A DNA stretch of 64,000 bases from an uncultured Bacteroidales bacterium (GTDB taxonomy: Bacteria; Bacteroidota; Bacteroidia; Bacteroidales; UBA932), in assembly GCA_945874155.1 (NCBI GenBank), contig CAMCFO010000014.1, forward strand, positions 1-64,000, given 5' to 3'. A program made the translations under genes and the position numbers. The notes below the pieces were generated by a model. That model was not told the DNA's origin. It worked only from the letters and a program-made list of their open reading frames with translations, and ran no database searches. Shown here one piece after another: positions 19,122 to 29,482 of the stretch; within the stretch, counting starts at the first letter, position 1, and the number at the start of each line of letters is the position of its first letter.

Positions 19122-19370
19122 ATGGCAAGAGGAAGGAGAAAAATTACAGTAGAGAAAACCGGCAAGTTTCCACCGGTGATGAAAGGTCTGCAAGGTATCT
19201 GTGACCTTTTTGGAGTCACAAAGAGTACGGCTTGGAAATGGAAGAACGGGTTTTTGAAAGATGCCTGTTCAATGCAGGGGAGGAAGATTCTCGTGGATAC
19301 GGAATATGCTCTGCGTCTGTTCGGAGTGAAGGACTCGAAAAAATTCGTTGGTTCTAAATTGTCAAAATAG
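19122..19370 (+). CDS. small HTH-type DNA-binding protein inside the tra operon
   Basis: 82 aa; GLQGICDLFGVTKSTAWKWKNGFL helix-turn-helix pattern. Confidence 0.65.
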   Translation: MARGRRKITVEKTGKFPPVMKGLQGICDLFGVTKSTAWKWKNGFLKDACSMQGRKILVDTEYALRLFGVKDSKKFVGSKLSK

Positions 19371-19376
19371 TTTTTT

Positions 19377-20348
19377 ATGAAAAGGATTTCAATTGTGTTT
19401 ACGGTGCTGACGGCACTGTTGTGTCCTTATCTTCTTTCCGCGCAGGATGAAGGTATGATGAAGGTCTTTATAGGTGACAAGACCACGACACATATTCTGT
19501 TCACCAGTGACCTTACTTATGTTGACATATCTACACCGGATTGTATAGCGGCAAGGATAGTTGATGCGTCAAAGAATATGCTTGCAATAAAAGCCAGGAA
19601 AGCGTTTGAGTTTGTTACAACCGTGTCTGCCCTGGAAGCAAACGGTACAATGCACACTTTCCGGGTGGAATATAGGGATTTCCCTGATGAACTTGTTGTA
19701 GATACCCGGCCGAATGCAAGAAAATCCGAATCCGGACAGGTGAACACTCAGGTTCGTCCCACACAAGAGAAGGACAGGAAATCCCGTAAGGATGGTTCAG
19801 AGAAGAAATCGTCTTCCGGCGGGATAGCAGGAGGAGAAGTGCGTTCTGACAATTCGGTGTCGGCAACTGGTGTGAACATCACTTCCAGTCAGACATCCAA
19901 TTTTGGAAGAGGAGATGCGCCTACTCTGGAGGAAGTCATGAAAAAACCGAGAGAACTGTACCATATCGCCGACAAGAACTTTAATGTGGAAGCCTATTGT
20001 ACGAATGTATTTGTATATTCTGACCTTACATATATTGTCATAAACGTGAAGAACAAGACGGATATAGGTTTTGAGGCTGGTGATGCTCAGTTTGCGATTG
20101 AGAATCTTGGAAAGAATAACAAGTATCTTGCAACTGACAAGTCCGTCTGGGCAAAGAGTTCTTTCGGGACTTTGTCCTGCGCACCGCAGAGGGAGTCAAG
20201 TGTTGGATATACAATTCCGAAGTTCACATTGCTCAAGAATGAATGTTTGAGAATCTACATCTATGAGAAATCGGGAAACAGGAATCTTGTCCTGACTCTC
20301 ACTGACAAGGATATCAATTATGCTGTTTCTCCGAATTCCAGTTTGTAA
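19377..20348 (+). CDS. traN: TraN-like (VirB9-like) protein
   Basis: signal peptide, TTHILFTSDLTYVDIS, C-terminal beta-rich domain, Tra synteny. Confidence 0.75.
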   Translation: MKRISIVFTVLTALLCPYLLSAQDEGMMKVFIGDKTTTHILFTSDLTYVDISTPDCIAARIVDASKNMLAIKARKAFEFVTTVSALEANGTMHTFRVEYRDFPDELVVDTRPNARKSESGQVNTQVRPTQEKDRKSRKDGSEKKSSSGGIAGGEVRSDNSVSATGVNITSSQTSNFGRGDAPTLEEVMKKPRELYHIADKNFNVEAYCTNVFVYSDLTYIVINVKNKTDIGFEAGDAQFAIENLGKNNKYLATDKSVWAKSSFGTLSCAPQRESSVGYTIPKFTLLKNECLRIYIYEKSGNRNLVLTLTDKDINYAVSPNSSL

Positions 20349-20360
20349 ATCGTGATTGCC

Positions 20361-20621
20361 ATGAAATCAAAATTTTCATCATCGGTCTTCATCTCTTCGG
20401 TGAAATTGTGGGGGATGTATTTTGTGTCCGTAGTCCTTATTCAACTATTGGAACCTTCGGTCTTGAGTGGAGAGACTTCTTTCTTTGAAAGGATGATTTG
20501 TTGGACCAACCCTTCCATATTTGTCTTGTATGTGTTTACGGCATTTGTAATTCTTGAGAGTCTTCTTTATCTAATTTTGAAATTTGTTGCACGGCGAAAT
20601 GATGCGGCACATCGCTATTAA
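20361..20621 (+). CDS. small membrane protein closing the tra operon
   Basis: 86 aa from ATG 20361, two TM segments. Confidence 0.55.
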   Translation: MKSKFSSSVFISSVKLWGMYFVSVVLIQLLEPSVLSGETSFFERMICWTNPSIFVLYVFTAFVILESLLYLILKFVARRNDAAHRY

Positions 20622-20643
20622 ATTAAATACATATCTTCATTTC

Positions 20644-20672
20644 CAGTCCACAATTTTGTGGACTGTTTTTTT
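20644..20672 (+). terminator. Rho-independent terminator of tra operon
   Basis: CAGTCCACAA-tt-TTGTGGACTG followed by TTTTTTT. Confidence 0.9.
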
Positions 20673-20690
20673 ATAAATTGTTTTATTATG

Positions 20691-20733
20691 TATGTAATTT
20701 GCTTGTTTTGATATGTAATTTGCATTATCTTTG
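20691..20733 (+). promoter_or_regulatory. promoter of second fimbrial operon with tandem TATGTAATTT motifs
   Basis: TATGTAATTT at 20691 and 20712 (21 bp apart), TATCTTTG at 20726-20733. Confidence 0.65.
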
Positions 20734-20741
20734 CCCTTGCA

Positions 20742-21410
20742 ATGAAAAAGACGGTGCTAATCATAATTGCGTTTCTATGTATGGCGGGGGTATGTGAATC
20801 CTTTGCCAGTAATCCTGTAAGCAAAAAGGGAAGTAAAAAGAACGCGGAAGTCATCAAGGCAGACGGTAGCATATCCCGTTGGTGTATAACTACCAATCTT
20901 GTTGATTGGGCGTGGTTCGTTACTCCCAATGCAGACGTTCAATTTTCCGTCGCAAGGCATTTCACTCTGGAAGCAGGTTTCAGATACAATGCCTGGACAT
21001 ATTTCGGCTCCACATCAGATCAGAGGAACAGGCAATGCCGGCAGAATTATTCCGTTGGCTTACGCTACTGGCCATGGTACACCTATTCTGGTTGGTGGTT
21101 CGGTGCCAAAGCACAGTATGAGGAATATTCGAGAAGACAATGGAGGAACAAATACCGTAAAGAAGAAGGGGATGCTTTCGGGCTTGCCGTTTCAGCGGGA
21201 TATTCCATTCAGTTGCTTCCTTGGATGAATCTTGACTTTGCTGTAGGAGTCTGGGGCGGTGGAAAATCGTACAAGGTTTATCAGGATATGGACAACGCAT
21301 GTCCTGAATGTGGAAGAAGGGTTGATTATAACGGAATAGATGACGCACCGTCCAAAGGAGGTTTCTTCATGCCCAATGAAGTGACTATTGGATTGATGTT
21401 TATATTTTAA
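20742..21410 (+). CDS. DUF3575-family outer-membrane protein (fimbrial locus 2)
   Basis: RYWPWYTYSGWWFGAKA, CPECG; paralogue of 4926-5501. Confidence 0.75.
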   Translation: MKKTVLIIIAFLCMAGVCESFASNPVSKKGSKKNAEVIKADGSISRWCITTNLVDWAWFVTPNADVQFSVARHFTLEAGFRYNAWTYFGSTSDQRNRQCRQNYSVGLRYWPWYTYSGWWFGAKAQYEEYSRRQWRNKYRKEEGDAFGLAVSAGYSIQLLPWMNLDFAVGVWGGGKSYKVYQDMDNACPECGRRVDYNGIDDAPSKGGFFMPNEVTIGLMFIF

Positions 21411-21415
21411 TTCCG

Positions 21416-23434
21416 ATGTTTAGAAAGGAAAATATATGGAAATCCGTACTGTTCGTGTTCTTCTTTGGCTTTTCACTTTACGGATGTATGATGCCGAAGA
21501 AGTTGACGGACATAAAAACTAAACAGGTGGGAGTCACATTGTGCCTTCCGGATGAAAGAATAGACGAGTCTTCGTTTCGTGATATGGAGAACTTTACTCC
21601 TGTTGTGAATGAAGATACAATTACGGTCAACATAGATGGGCATGACATGCTTATTATGAAAGCCGTCAGAGACGAAGAGACGGGAGAGATGGTTGCCACT
21701 CAGGAATTGCAGGCTGCGGTTGTTACCGCGAAGTTCAGGAATGTGGCTGAAAGACACGGGAAAATTGACTTGGAATTCCAATTGAGAGTCCCGAAAGAAT
21801 TGACGGATGCAGGATGGCAGTTGCGGTTCTATCCCGATATGTTCATCATGGAGGATTCTTTGAGACTGGAAGAAGTTATTGTAACCGGAGAGAATTACCG
21901 TAAGGCGCAACTCAAAGGTTATCAGCAATACAACAAGTTCTTGTCGAGAATTATTTCCGACACGACAAAGTTCATTGACATAAGGAATTTGGAAATCTTT
22001 CTTCAAAGGAATATTCCTCAAATTTATCGTTTCAAGACTGATTCATCTTATGTCTCTGATGTGGTGTTTGCATCCTGTCTCGGGGTGACCGAAAAGGAAG
22101 CGGTTTCACACTATACCAACAAGTTTGCGAAGGCTATGAACAACCGTCGCAAGGCTATGAGAAAGAAGATGTATGCAAAATATGTGAAAGCCCCTATCCG
22201 TACAGAACATATCCGTTTGGATACGGTTGTAAGGACGCTCGATGGTGATTTCATTTATAATTATGTCGAGACGATAGAAACGAGGAAAGGACTGAGAAAG
22301 GTTGATATTTTCTTGACAGGTGAGATATACGAACAGGATAAGTTGATGTATACCGTTCCGAAATCCGGGCCGCTGACTTTCTACATATCCTCAATTTCAA
22401 CATTTGCAGATATGTCCCCTCGTTACTTGACGAAAGTGATTGAAAGGCAGGCTGAGGCAAATGCGGCCTGGAATATCGACTTTAAGGTGGGTAAGTCCGA
22501 TATAGACCTTTCCCTCGGAGAAAATGCATCTCAGATTGACAATATAAAAGCAAATCTTAGACATCTTCTCAAGAATGAAGTATTTGACTTGGATTCAATT
22601 ACGATTGCTGCGTTTGCCTCTCCGGAAGGGAGCGTTGCAGCAAACAAGAAACTTTCGGAACAGAGGTCAAAGGCTACAGCGGAGTATTTCAATCGTTTCG
22701 TGAAACAGTTGCAGGACTCGGTGAAGAATGAAGCCGGTATGAGCATTATGGTTGGAGACGATTTTGAGGAGTCAGAGATGGCATCGGCCTATTCCGTAAA
22801 CGAAATCAAGTTTATGACTTCCGCATCCGGAGAGAACTGGAATTATCTTACCGCACTTGTGGAAGAAAGCGAAATGCTTTCCGAGACGGAAAAGGAAATC
22901 TATTTGAAATCTCTTGATATTAAAAATCAAGACCAGAGGGAGGCTCAATTCAAATCACTTCCGATGTACAGGAAAATGAAGGAGCACCTTTATCCGAAAT
23001 TGAGGAAGGTACAGTTCAATTTCTTCCTTCACAGAAAAGGAATGATAAAGGATACGATACATACGACGGTTCTGGACACAACGTATATGAAGGGATTGAA
23101 GATGTTGACGGAGAGGGACTATGAGGGAGCGTTGGAGTTGTTGGGCCCTTATCAGGATTACAACACAGCGATAGCCTATGTTTCCCTTGACAGGAATGTA
23201 TCTGCTATGGGCATTCTTGAAAAACTGGAACATACCGCACCTGTGAATTATATGCTTGCGATATTGAATTCAAGGGCAGGAAGGGATAAGGATGCAGTTC
23301 AATACTATCTGACATCCTGTAAGCAGGATGGAAGTTATGTCCATAGGGGTAACCTTGATCCGGAGATATCCGCCTTGATAAAGAAGTATAACCTGAACGC
23401 TCAACCTGAAGATGATTTCGATTTCCCTTTTTGA
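21416..23434 (+). CDS. lipoprotein with OmpA-like C-terminal region (fimbrial locus 2)
   Basis: paralogue of 5510-7486: VNIDGHDMLIMKAVRDEETGEMVA, IAAFASPEGS. Confidence 0.75.
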   Translation: MFRKENIWKSVLFVFFFGFSLYGCMMPKKLTDIKTKQVGVTLCLPDERIDESSFRDMENFTPVVNEDTITVNIDGHDMLIMKAVRDEETGEMVATQELQAAVVTAKFRNVAERHGKIDLEFQLRVPKELTDAGWQLRFYPDMFIMEDSLRLEEVIVTGENYRKAQLKGYQQYNKFLSRIISDTTKFIDIRNLEIFLQRNIPQIYRFKTDSSYVSDVVFASCLGVTEKEAVSHYTNKFAKAMNNRRKAMRKKMYAKYVKAPIRTEHIRLDTVVRTLDGDFIYNYVETIETRKGLRKVDIFLTGEIYEQDKLMYTVPKSGPLTFYISSISTFADMSPRYLTKVIERQAEANAAWNIDFKVGKSDIDLSLGENASQIDNIKANLRHLLKNEVFDLDSITIAAFASPEGSVAANKKLSEQRSKATAEYFNRFVKQLQDSVKNEAGMSIMVGDDFEESEMASAYSVNEIKFMTSASGENWNYLTALVEESEMLSETEKEIYLKSLDIKNQDQREAQFKSLPMYRKMKEHLYPKLRKVQFNFFLHRKGMIKDTIHTTVLDTTYMKGLKMLTERDYEGALELLGPYQDYNTAIAYVSLDRNVSAMGILEKLEHTAPVNYMLAILNSRAGRDKDAVQYYLTSCKQDGSYVHRGNLDPEISALIKKYNLNAQPEDDFDFPF

Positions 23435-23463
23435 GACAAACACTTTTTAAAACATAATTATTT

Positions 23464-24576
23464 ATGAAAAAAACCTTTTTTGCAGTTGCTGCCCTTGCAG
23501 CATTCGTAGCTTGCAACAAGCAGGCTCCAGATGCAGGAATCCGTCCTGCAGTACCAGAGACATCCGACGCCGCTACTCTTACGGCAAAGATTGTCAGTCC
23601 GTTCAACACCAAGGCTACCGTTGCTGATGAGGAATCTGAAGCGAAGGTAAATACTATTGATGTGTTCGTATTCCGTACCGTTTCCGGTGAAGTCAGTGTC
23701 GTTGACGGCTACAAGAAAGTGGTAGGATATCAGGATGTCGTTGTGCCTTGTACAAAGGGTGCGAGGAAAATCTATGCTATTGTGAATTCCGACAAGGATC
23801 TTTCCGGGGTTTCAACTGAAGCAGAACTCTGTGCTATTGTCAGTGAACTCAAGAACAATCATTCAGCGGGTGCTCTCACCAATTTTGTTATGATGGGAAC
23901 CAAGGATGTGGAAATCACTTCTGAAACTACTCAAGATATTGCCGTTGACCGTCTCGCTGCCAGAGTTTGGGTGAAGAAAATCACCAAGAACTTCTCCGCT
24001 GCCGGTCTTCAGGATGCCCACTTCGAGATTGTCCGCATGTATCTTACCAATGTTGTCAATCAGATTAACCTTGGCCGTGATTTCGTTCCGGATGCTACAG
24101 AAGCATATTGGTACAATATGATGCAGTATGACGAGACCGCTGGGAAAGTTGATGAAAAGGATAAGTTCATTCTTCGTACTACAAGTTGTGCCGGTGAGGT
24201 TCCAGGCGACAGGGATGCACCAGGTTCTGTTGACCTTGCAGTTGAGAATGCTATGTATGCATACCCTAACCCTACTCAGTCTGATGCCCTTGAAGGTTCT
24301 ACCGGTATGTATAAGGGTCCTGAAGGCGGTCCATGGTCTATTCGTCCTACTCGTCTTGTAATCGAGGCTACACTTGATGGACAGCTTTATTACTATCCTG
24401 TCACTCTTCCTTCCCTTGAGTATAACAAGTCATACGAAATCAGCAATCTCGTGATCACCCGTCCGGGTTCCGATGATCCGGATATGCCTGTTGTAGGCTT
24501 TGACGTTCCTTTCCAGATTACTGTGAATGACTGGACTCAGGTTCTTATGGGTACTGACGGTACTGTAACAATCTAA
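23464..24576 (+). CDS. major fimbrillin-like subunit
   Basis: lipobox FVACN; NTIDVFVFRT; ARKIYAIVNS; IAVDRLAARVWV; C-terminal FQITVNDWTQ. Confidence 0.75.
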   Translation: MKKTFFAVAALAAFVACNKQAPDAGIRPAVPETSDAATLTAKIVSPFNTKATVADEESEAKVNTIDVFVFRTVSGEVSVVDGYKKVVGYQDVVVPCTKGARKIYAIVNSDKDLSGVSTEAELCAIVSELKNNHSAGALTNFVMMGTKDVEITSETTQDIAVDRLAARVWVKKITKNFSAAGLQDAHFEIVRMYLTNVVNQINLGRDFVPDATEAYWYNMMQYDETAGKVDEKDKFILRTTSCAGEVPGDRDAPGSVDLAVENAMYAYPNPTQSDALEGSTGMYKGPEGGPWSIRPTRLVIEATLDGQLYYYPVTLPSLEYNKSYEISNLVITRPGSDDPDMPVVGFDVPFQITVNDWTQVLMGTDGTVTI

Positions 24577-24588
24577 CCTATTTCATAT

Positions 24589-24608
24589 GGGGAGGGGTTT
24601 CCCTCCCC
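24589..24608 (+). other. perfect intercistronic hairpin after the major fimbrillin gene
   Basis: GGGGAGGG-gttt-CCCTCCCC, no U-tract. Confidence 0.7.
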
Positions 24609-24623
24609 GTAAAAACAAGAAAA

Positions 24624-25655
24624 ATGTCCCGTTTTAATTTCATATCTGTTGCATTTGTTCTGATTGTACTTATCTGTTCCTGTTGCAAGGAGGATCGGAC
24701 GATTCCGGTATGGACCGAAACGGACAACGGGTACAATTTCGGGAACGAAATTGTACTTGCCAGTGATGGGGAGACCAAAACCCCTAATGCAAGTTATTCT
24801 TCTCTTTATGTAATGGAATTTGCTTCACCAAAGGATTGGGATAACTCTTTATGGAATTCATATTCAGTTTCGGCAAGTCATAAAAATTCCAACACTTTTC
24901 AATTAGAGGACGGTTTCTATCGTTCGACAACTAAATGGTATTGGTCTGATATTGCGATGTTGGATAACACAGGTTATGTTGTTTCATCCCAAGCGTTGAC
25001 TTTGCGTTCAGCAACCGATATTAATGTTGGTGTTGACGCTTTGGGATATGTTCAACCTGAGATGGCTTTAATTGGGGGATTGGCTGGAAAAGGGCTTTCC
25101 TATGCTCTTGTTCGCTCTGTTATGGCAAATCAACCGATTCGTTTGAAGATGAATAATGTGTGTGCCAGATTCGGCAGTTTAAGGATAAATACGCCTAATG
25201 GATATTCACTTTCAAATGTAAGTCTCACTTCAAAATTTTTTACTCAAGGAGATTTTTCCATTAATGAGGGCTACGATTTTGTGAACGATAAGTTTTATAA
25301 TGATGGGCGTGGGTGGAGCAATCTCGGAGGAAAATTATCGGTTAGTTTTACTGAACCTGATGTAGATTATTATAAATTTGGTGAAAGTCCTGCTTTGTTC
25401 GATCCTTATGATTATCTGTATTGTGTTCCGGGCAACTATGAGTTTGATTTGTCATATACCATTTCAGACGGGATGGATTCCGCTACATATCAGAAGAAAT
25501 TTACGATCATGATGAAGGGAGGTATTTCAAGTCATATCGTTGTGAATGTCCCACCTATGGGAACAGACATTTCTAACGGTTCTTCCAACGACAATGGCTG
25601 GGTAACGGTTACTCCCGGCGAAGAAGGGGATGAAAATGTTGAAATAGAATGGTAA
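24624..25655 (+). CDS. fimbrillin-family lipoprotein
   Basis: lipobox LICSCC; fimbrillin-like order; operon position. Confidence 0.6.
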   Translation: MSRFNFISVAFVLIVLICSCCKEDRTIPVWTETDNGYNFGNEIVLASDGETKTPNASYSSLYVMEFASPKDWDNSLWNSYSVSASHKNSNTFQLEDGFYRSTTKWYWSDIAMLDNTGYVVSSQALTLRSATDINVGVDALGYVQPEMALIGGLAGKGLSYALVRSVMANQPIRLKMNNVCARFGSLRINTPNGYSLSNVSLTSKFFTQGDFSINEGYDFVNDKFYNDGRGWSNLGGKLSVSFTEPDVDYYKFGESPALFDPYDYLYCVPGNYEFDLSYTISDGMDSATYQKKFTIMMKGGISSHIVVNVPPMGTDISNGSSNDNGWVTVTPGEEGDENVEIEW

Positions 25656-26668
25656 AGAAGATTTTAATATTTTCTGTGACAATAATGTCGCTTCTGATAC
25701 TTTTTGCGTGTCAGAAGGAATGTTCCGTTTCCAACTGCATGAAAGAAATCATTCTTATGGTAAAAGACGGAAAGAGGACAAAAGTTTCCGTTGTTGACAC
25801 ACCTCCGGCAACGCTTGCGATATGTTGCATAGGAGATGGAGCGATCAAATCAAAACCCACAAATTCATCATATCAATCGTCTTTTGGAGGATACAGAACA
25901 GGTTTATATACCTCCGCATGGCATGATTACAACACAGGGGAAGACAAGGGTGTAAAAAGCATTACCTTTTATGTTGCCAATGTGGACCAGAATGATATGT
26001 CTGCTTTTGCCGGTACAAATATAGAAACTGGTTTGTCATCTGTTGATGTTACAATAAATGTGGATAATCTTAAAGATTATGTTGTTGGAAAGATGACTTC
26101 AGACCTTATCAATCCGACATTGGAAATGAAACACATCCTTGCAAGGATTGGAACAGTCCAGGCAATTTGCAATGGAGGTGATAACTATTACAACAATGGA
26201 AGTAAAGGTTATTTTAAGGATGCCCAGTTTGATATTACATTACATTCTGTTGATGGGATATCATCAGGTTCGATTACATCACCTATTGCTGGGACCGGAA
26301 CATATGATATCGAAAATGAAAGTTGGCATTCAAATACAAATACAGGTTTTTCTTGTGGTTTGTATTGTCAAACTGTTTCTAACGTATATGTACTTGGTGA
26401 GGAAGTTGAAGGATATTATGTGTCTCAAGACAAGTGGGTGATTCCTTATGATTTGAGAGTCAGTTTCACTTGTGTCTATTGTTCGATAGATGGAGAAACG
26501 ACAACAAACAAGCCTTTGACTTTTTCGGATTGCAAAATAAATCTTCTTCCTGGAAAGATAAACAATATCGTTTTCAATATAATTTACGATGATGGAAAGG
26601 TTGAACTTGCCTATAAGGTAGAAGCAGGTGAACTACCTGATGAAAATGTGATTGTTGATTTAAATTAA
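25649..26668 (+). CDS. fimbrillin-family lipoprotein
   Basis: lipobox LFACQ; MKHILARIGTVQ fimbrillin core. Confidence 0.6.
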   Translation: MVKKILIFSVTIMSLLILFACQKECSVSNCMKEIILMVKDGKRTKVSVVDTPPATLAICCIGDGAIKSKPTNSSYQSSFGGYRTGLYTSAWHDYNTGEDKGVKSITFYVANVDQNDMSAFAGTNIETGLSSVDVTINVDNLKDYVVGKMTSDLINPTLEMKHILARIGTVQAICNGGDNYYNNGSKGYFKDAQFDITLHSVDGISSGSITSPIAGTGTYDIENESWHSNTNTGFSCGLYCQTVSNVYVLGEEVEGYYVSQDKWVIPYDLRVSFTCVYCSIDGETTTNKPLTFSDCKINLLPGKINNIVFNIIYDDGKVELAYKVEAGELPDENVIVDLN

Positions 26669-26678
26669 AATATATTTT

Positions 26679-27560
26679 ATGTACCAGATTAAACAAAACT
26701 TTTTGTTGGTTGCATCTTTGTTTACAATTTTCTCTTGCAGCAAGAGTATGGATATGACAGAGGGTGCAACTGGAACTGATTCGATTGATTATGACAATCG
26801 TATTGTATTCAAAGCCGAAGGAGAGGGTTTGAATTTGGATGTCACTACAAAAGCAACAGAAGTGACTTCTTTAACGAGTTTCAATGTGGTATGTGAAGAT
26901 GCTTCTTCTACTGCACAACAGAAATGGTCTCTGACTGCGACCAAATCCGGGAATAACTATGTAACGAATAAATACTGGCCTGCCACAGACAGCAAATATT
27001 CGTTTTATGCGTCCAATTTGCCTCTTACATATGCTACATCCGGAACTACAGTTTCTCCTTCCAGCAACGGAACGGATGCAATTGTGGCGTACAAAGCATA
27101 TTCGGCATCAGATTTCGGAAAAAGCATCACTTTGAATTTTGACCATATCTATTGCAGGTTAGGTACTATTAAAGCCACAGCAAAGTCCGGATACAGCATT
27201 TCAAATGTTTCCTGTTCTCTTTCTGCACCGGTGGGTGGAACTTATAACCTGAAAACAAAGTCTTGGACTTCCAGAGGTGCCGCAAGTTCACAATCATTTG
27301 CCACATTCAGCAACAGCTCAAATGTTTCAACTTCTGTCAATGATTTGTATCTGGTGCCAGGCACTTATGCTTTGACGTTGAACTACACACTTACAAAAGG
27401 TGATTTCACAAAAGCATATTCTTCTACGGCCAATGTTGCACTTACTCAGGGAAAAATCAATAATATTAATGCTTCCATTTCCGCTGATGATGCAACGGCA
27501 GTACAGATGACCGTTTCCATCGCCGCGTGGTCATCAGTTGATGTAACTGTTCAACTTTAG
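26679..27560 (+). CDS. fimbrillin-family lipoprotein
   Basis: lipobox IFSCS; LNFDHIYCRLGTIKATAKSGYSISNVS fimbrillin core. Confidence 0.65.
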   Translation: MYQIKQNFLLVASLFTIFSCSKSMDMTEGATGTDSIDYDNRIVFKAEGEGLNLDVTTKATEVTSLTSFNVVCEDASSTAQQKWSLTATKSGNNYVTNKYWPATDSKYSFYASNLPLTYATSGTTVSPSSNGTDAIVAYKAYSASDFGKSITLNFDHIYCRLGTIKATAKSGYSISNVSCSLSAPVGGTYNLKTKSWTSRGAASSQSFATFSNSSNVSTSVNDLYLVPGTYALTLNYTLTKGDFTKAYSSTANVALTQGKINNINASISADDATAVQMTVSIAAWSSVDVTVQL

Positions 27561-27570
27561 TTTTACTCTT

Positions 27571-28485
27571 ATGCGTTTTTGTCCAATAATATATCTTTTT
27601 ATCTTAACCGGTTCACTTCTCCTTTCGTGTAAGAAAGAAGAAGTTGTTCCGGTTGAAATAGATAAAGATGTTAGAATTGCTTTCGGTTTGGAAGGTATTG
27701 CGGTTTCAAAGGCGGTTCAGGAAACTACCGTATCTGAGATTGCGGCCAACGGCTTTAATGTAGCCGGAGTAATGTCCGAAGGTATGGTGTTCTTTAACGA
27801 GAAAGCAATCAAGGATGAAGACGGTATTTACAGAACAAGCACGGACTATTACTATCCTATGGAGGATGTAATATCCTTTTATGCCGTTTACCCTCTCGAA
27901 AGACAAATTGTTTTCATTGACGGTTCTCCTTGTGTTCAATACGATAGTCCTTTGGGTTTTGATGAGGATCTGGTTCTGGCATCCCGTAAGAATGTAGCAA
28001 TGAATCCTTCTGTTGTTGGACTCACTTTCAAGCATATGCTGTCTCAGATCAAATTCACTGTCATCGGTTCGGATACAAATGCAGATTATATTCTCAAATC
28101 CTTGACAGTATTATGCAGAAAGAAAGGAACCTGCAATTTTGATGGTGTTTGGACTCCTGATGCCGAAACTGCTGAATTGTCTTTCATTTCATCTGAAATT
28201 GCAGTTCCAACTAACACGAAATTGTCTCTGGATGAATCATATTCCTGCATCCCGACAGTTATTCAGGTCTGTTGCGAATGGGAGACTTTTCAAAACGGCG
28301 TCAAAACTGCAACCTATTCGAGGAGCACTCCGGATTTGAATAGTGCAGATGCGATTGTTATGGAACAGGGAAAGAGAAACATCATTAATCTTGTACTTCC
28401 CAACGAACAGGCAAAGGAGATTGTTTTTACAGTTACCGTTAACCCTTGGGATGAAAATGCCAAGGATATAATTATGGAGGAATAA
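27571..28485 (+). CDS. fimbrillin-family lipoprotein
   Basis: lipobox LLSCK; LTFKHMLSQIKFTVIGSDTNADYILKSLTV shared with the variable protein at 40476-42962. Confidence 0.7.
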   Translation: MRFCPIIYLFILTGSLLLSCKKEEVVPVEIDKDVRIAFGLEGIAVSKAVQETTVSEIAANGFNVAGVMSEGMVFFNEKAIKDEDGIYRTSTDYYYPMEDVISFYAVYPLERQIVFIDGSPCVQYDSPLGFDEDLVLASRKNVAMNPSVVGLTFKHMLSQIKFTVIGSDTNADYILKSLTVLCRKKGTCNFDGVWTPDAETAELSFISSEIAVPTNTKLSLDESYSCIPTVIQVCCEWETFQNGVKTATYSRSTPDLNSADAIVMEQGKRNIINLVLPNEQAKEIVFTVTVNPWDENAKDIIMEE

Positions 28486-28488
28486 CAG

Positions 28489-29478
28489 ATGCGGAGAATT
28501 TTTGAAATATTGTGTTTTATTCCTCTTCTGATGGCTTGTTCCATAACGGATGATATAAACCTTTCACCTGAGAAAGAAAAACCTGAGAATCCCTTTGTGG
28601 CAGTGGAATTTGAATTCTACAAACCGGATACGAAGGCAATCGAGAACGATGCGGAAATTCATTCAGTGGATGTGTTGGTCTTTCGAAAGAAAACGGGAAG
28701 GCTGGAAGCCTATGGTCACTCTGAAGGTAATTCAGTTACCCTTTCCATTATGAGGAATATCGAAATGCTTTGCTGTGCTGTTGCAAATGCTCCGGAGGGA
28801 ACATTTGAGCAGGTGAATGACCTTCAGGATTTCAAGAAGAAGAAAATGTCACTGGCCGACAATACTGATGCAATCATAATGGAAGGCGAAGCCGAAAAGA
28901 CATTTACGGTTTCAAGGAGTGTTGTTTTGAACCTCGTCCGTTTATGTTGCAAGTTTACCTTGAACAATGTCACGGTTGCATTTTTTAATGATGCCTTATC
29001 TGGAGTGCGTCTGAGTAGAGTGTTTCTTATTAATGTGCCGGGAAACAGTTTGTATTCTGTCGATTCTCCGGTGAATGACGGAATATGGTTCAACAAAGGT
29101 GTAGTTGAGAGTTCTGAGGTGTCTGTCCTTCTTGAAAAGGATTTTGATGTGCTTGTGTCTTCATCAGCCCCGGTGTCTTTGGATATGTGTCTTTACGGAT
29201 TTCCAAACACAGTTGACAACGACCATACTTACGATAATGTGCCGGTTTGGGATGCAAGAAACACTCGACTTGTAGTGGAGTTGGAAGTGTCGGGGATTAC
29301 CTATTATTATCCTTTAACTTTCTCCGTTACGAAATCCGGACACGAATATGTCATTGAGAATGCAATTCTTCTCGGTCTGGGTGCGAGTCATCCTGACAGC
29401 ACCATAAGCAGAACATTGATTGAATATTCGGTTTCTGTTGAAGAATGGGGAGATAGTGACAGAACAATTGAAATGTAA
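28489..29478 (+). CDS. fimbrillin (FimA-like) lipoprotein
   Basis: lipobox LMACS; IHSVDVLVFRK; LVVELEVSGITYYYPLTF. Confidence 0.7.
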   Translation: MRRIFEILCFIPLLMACSITDDINLSPEKEKPENPFVAVEFEFYKPDTKAIENDAEIHSVDVLVFRKKTGRLEAYGHSEGNSVTLSIMRNIEMLCCAVANAPEGTFEQVNDLQDFKKKKMSLADNTDAIIMEGEAEKTFTVSRSVVLNLVRLCCKFTLNNVTVAFFNDALSGVRLSRVFLINVPGNSLYSVDSPVNDGIWFNKGVVESSEVSVLLEKDFDVLVSSSAPVSLDMCLYGFPNTVDNDHTYDNVPVWDARNTRLVVELEVSGITYYYPLTFSVTKSGHEYVIENAILLGLGASHPDSTISRTLIEYSVSVEEWGDSDRTIEM

Positions 29479-29482
29479 TTTT

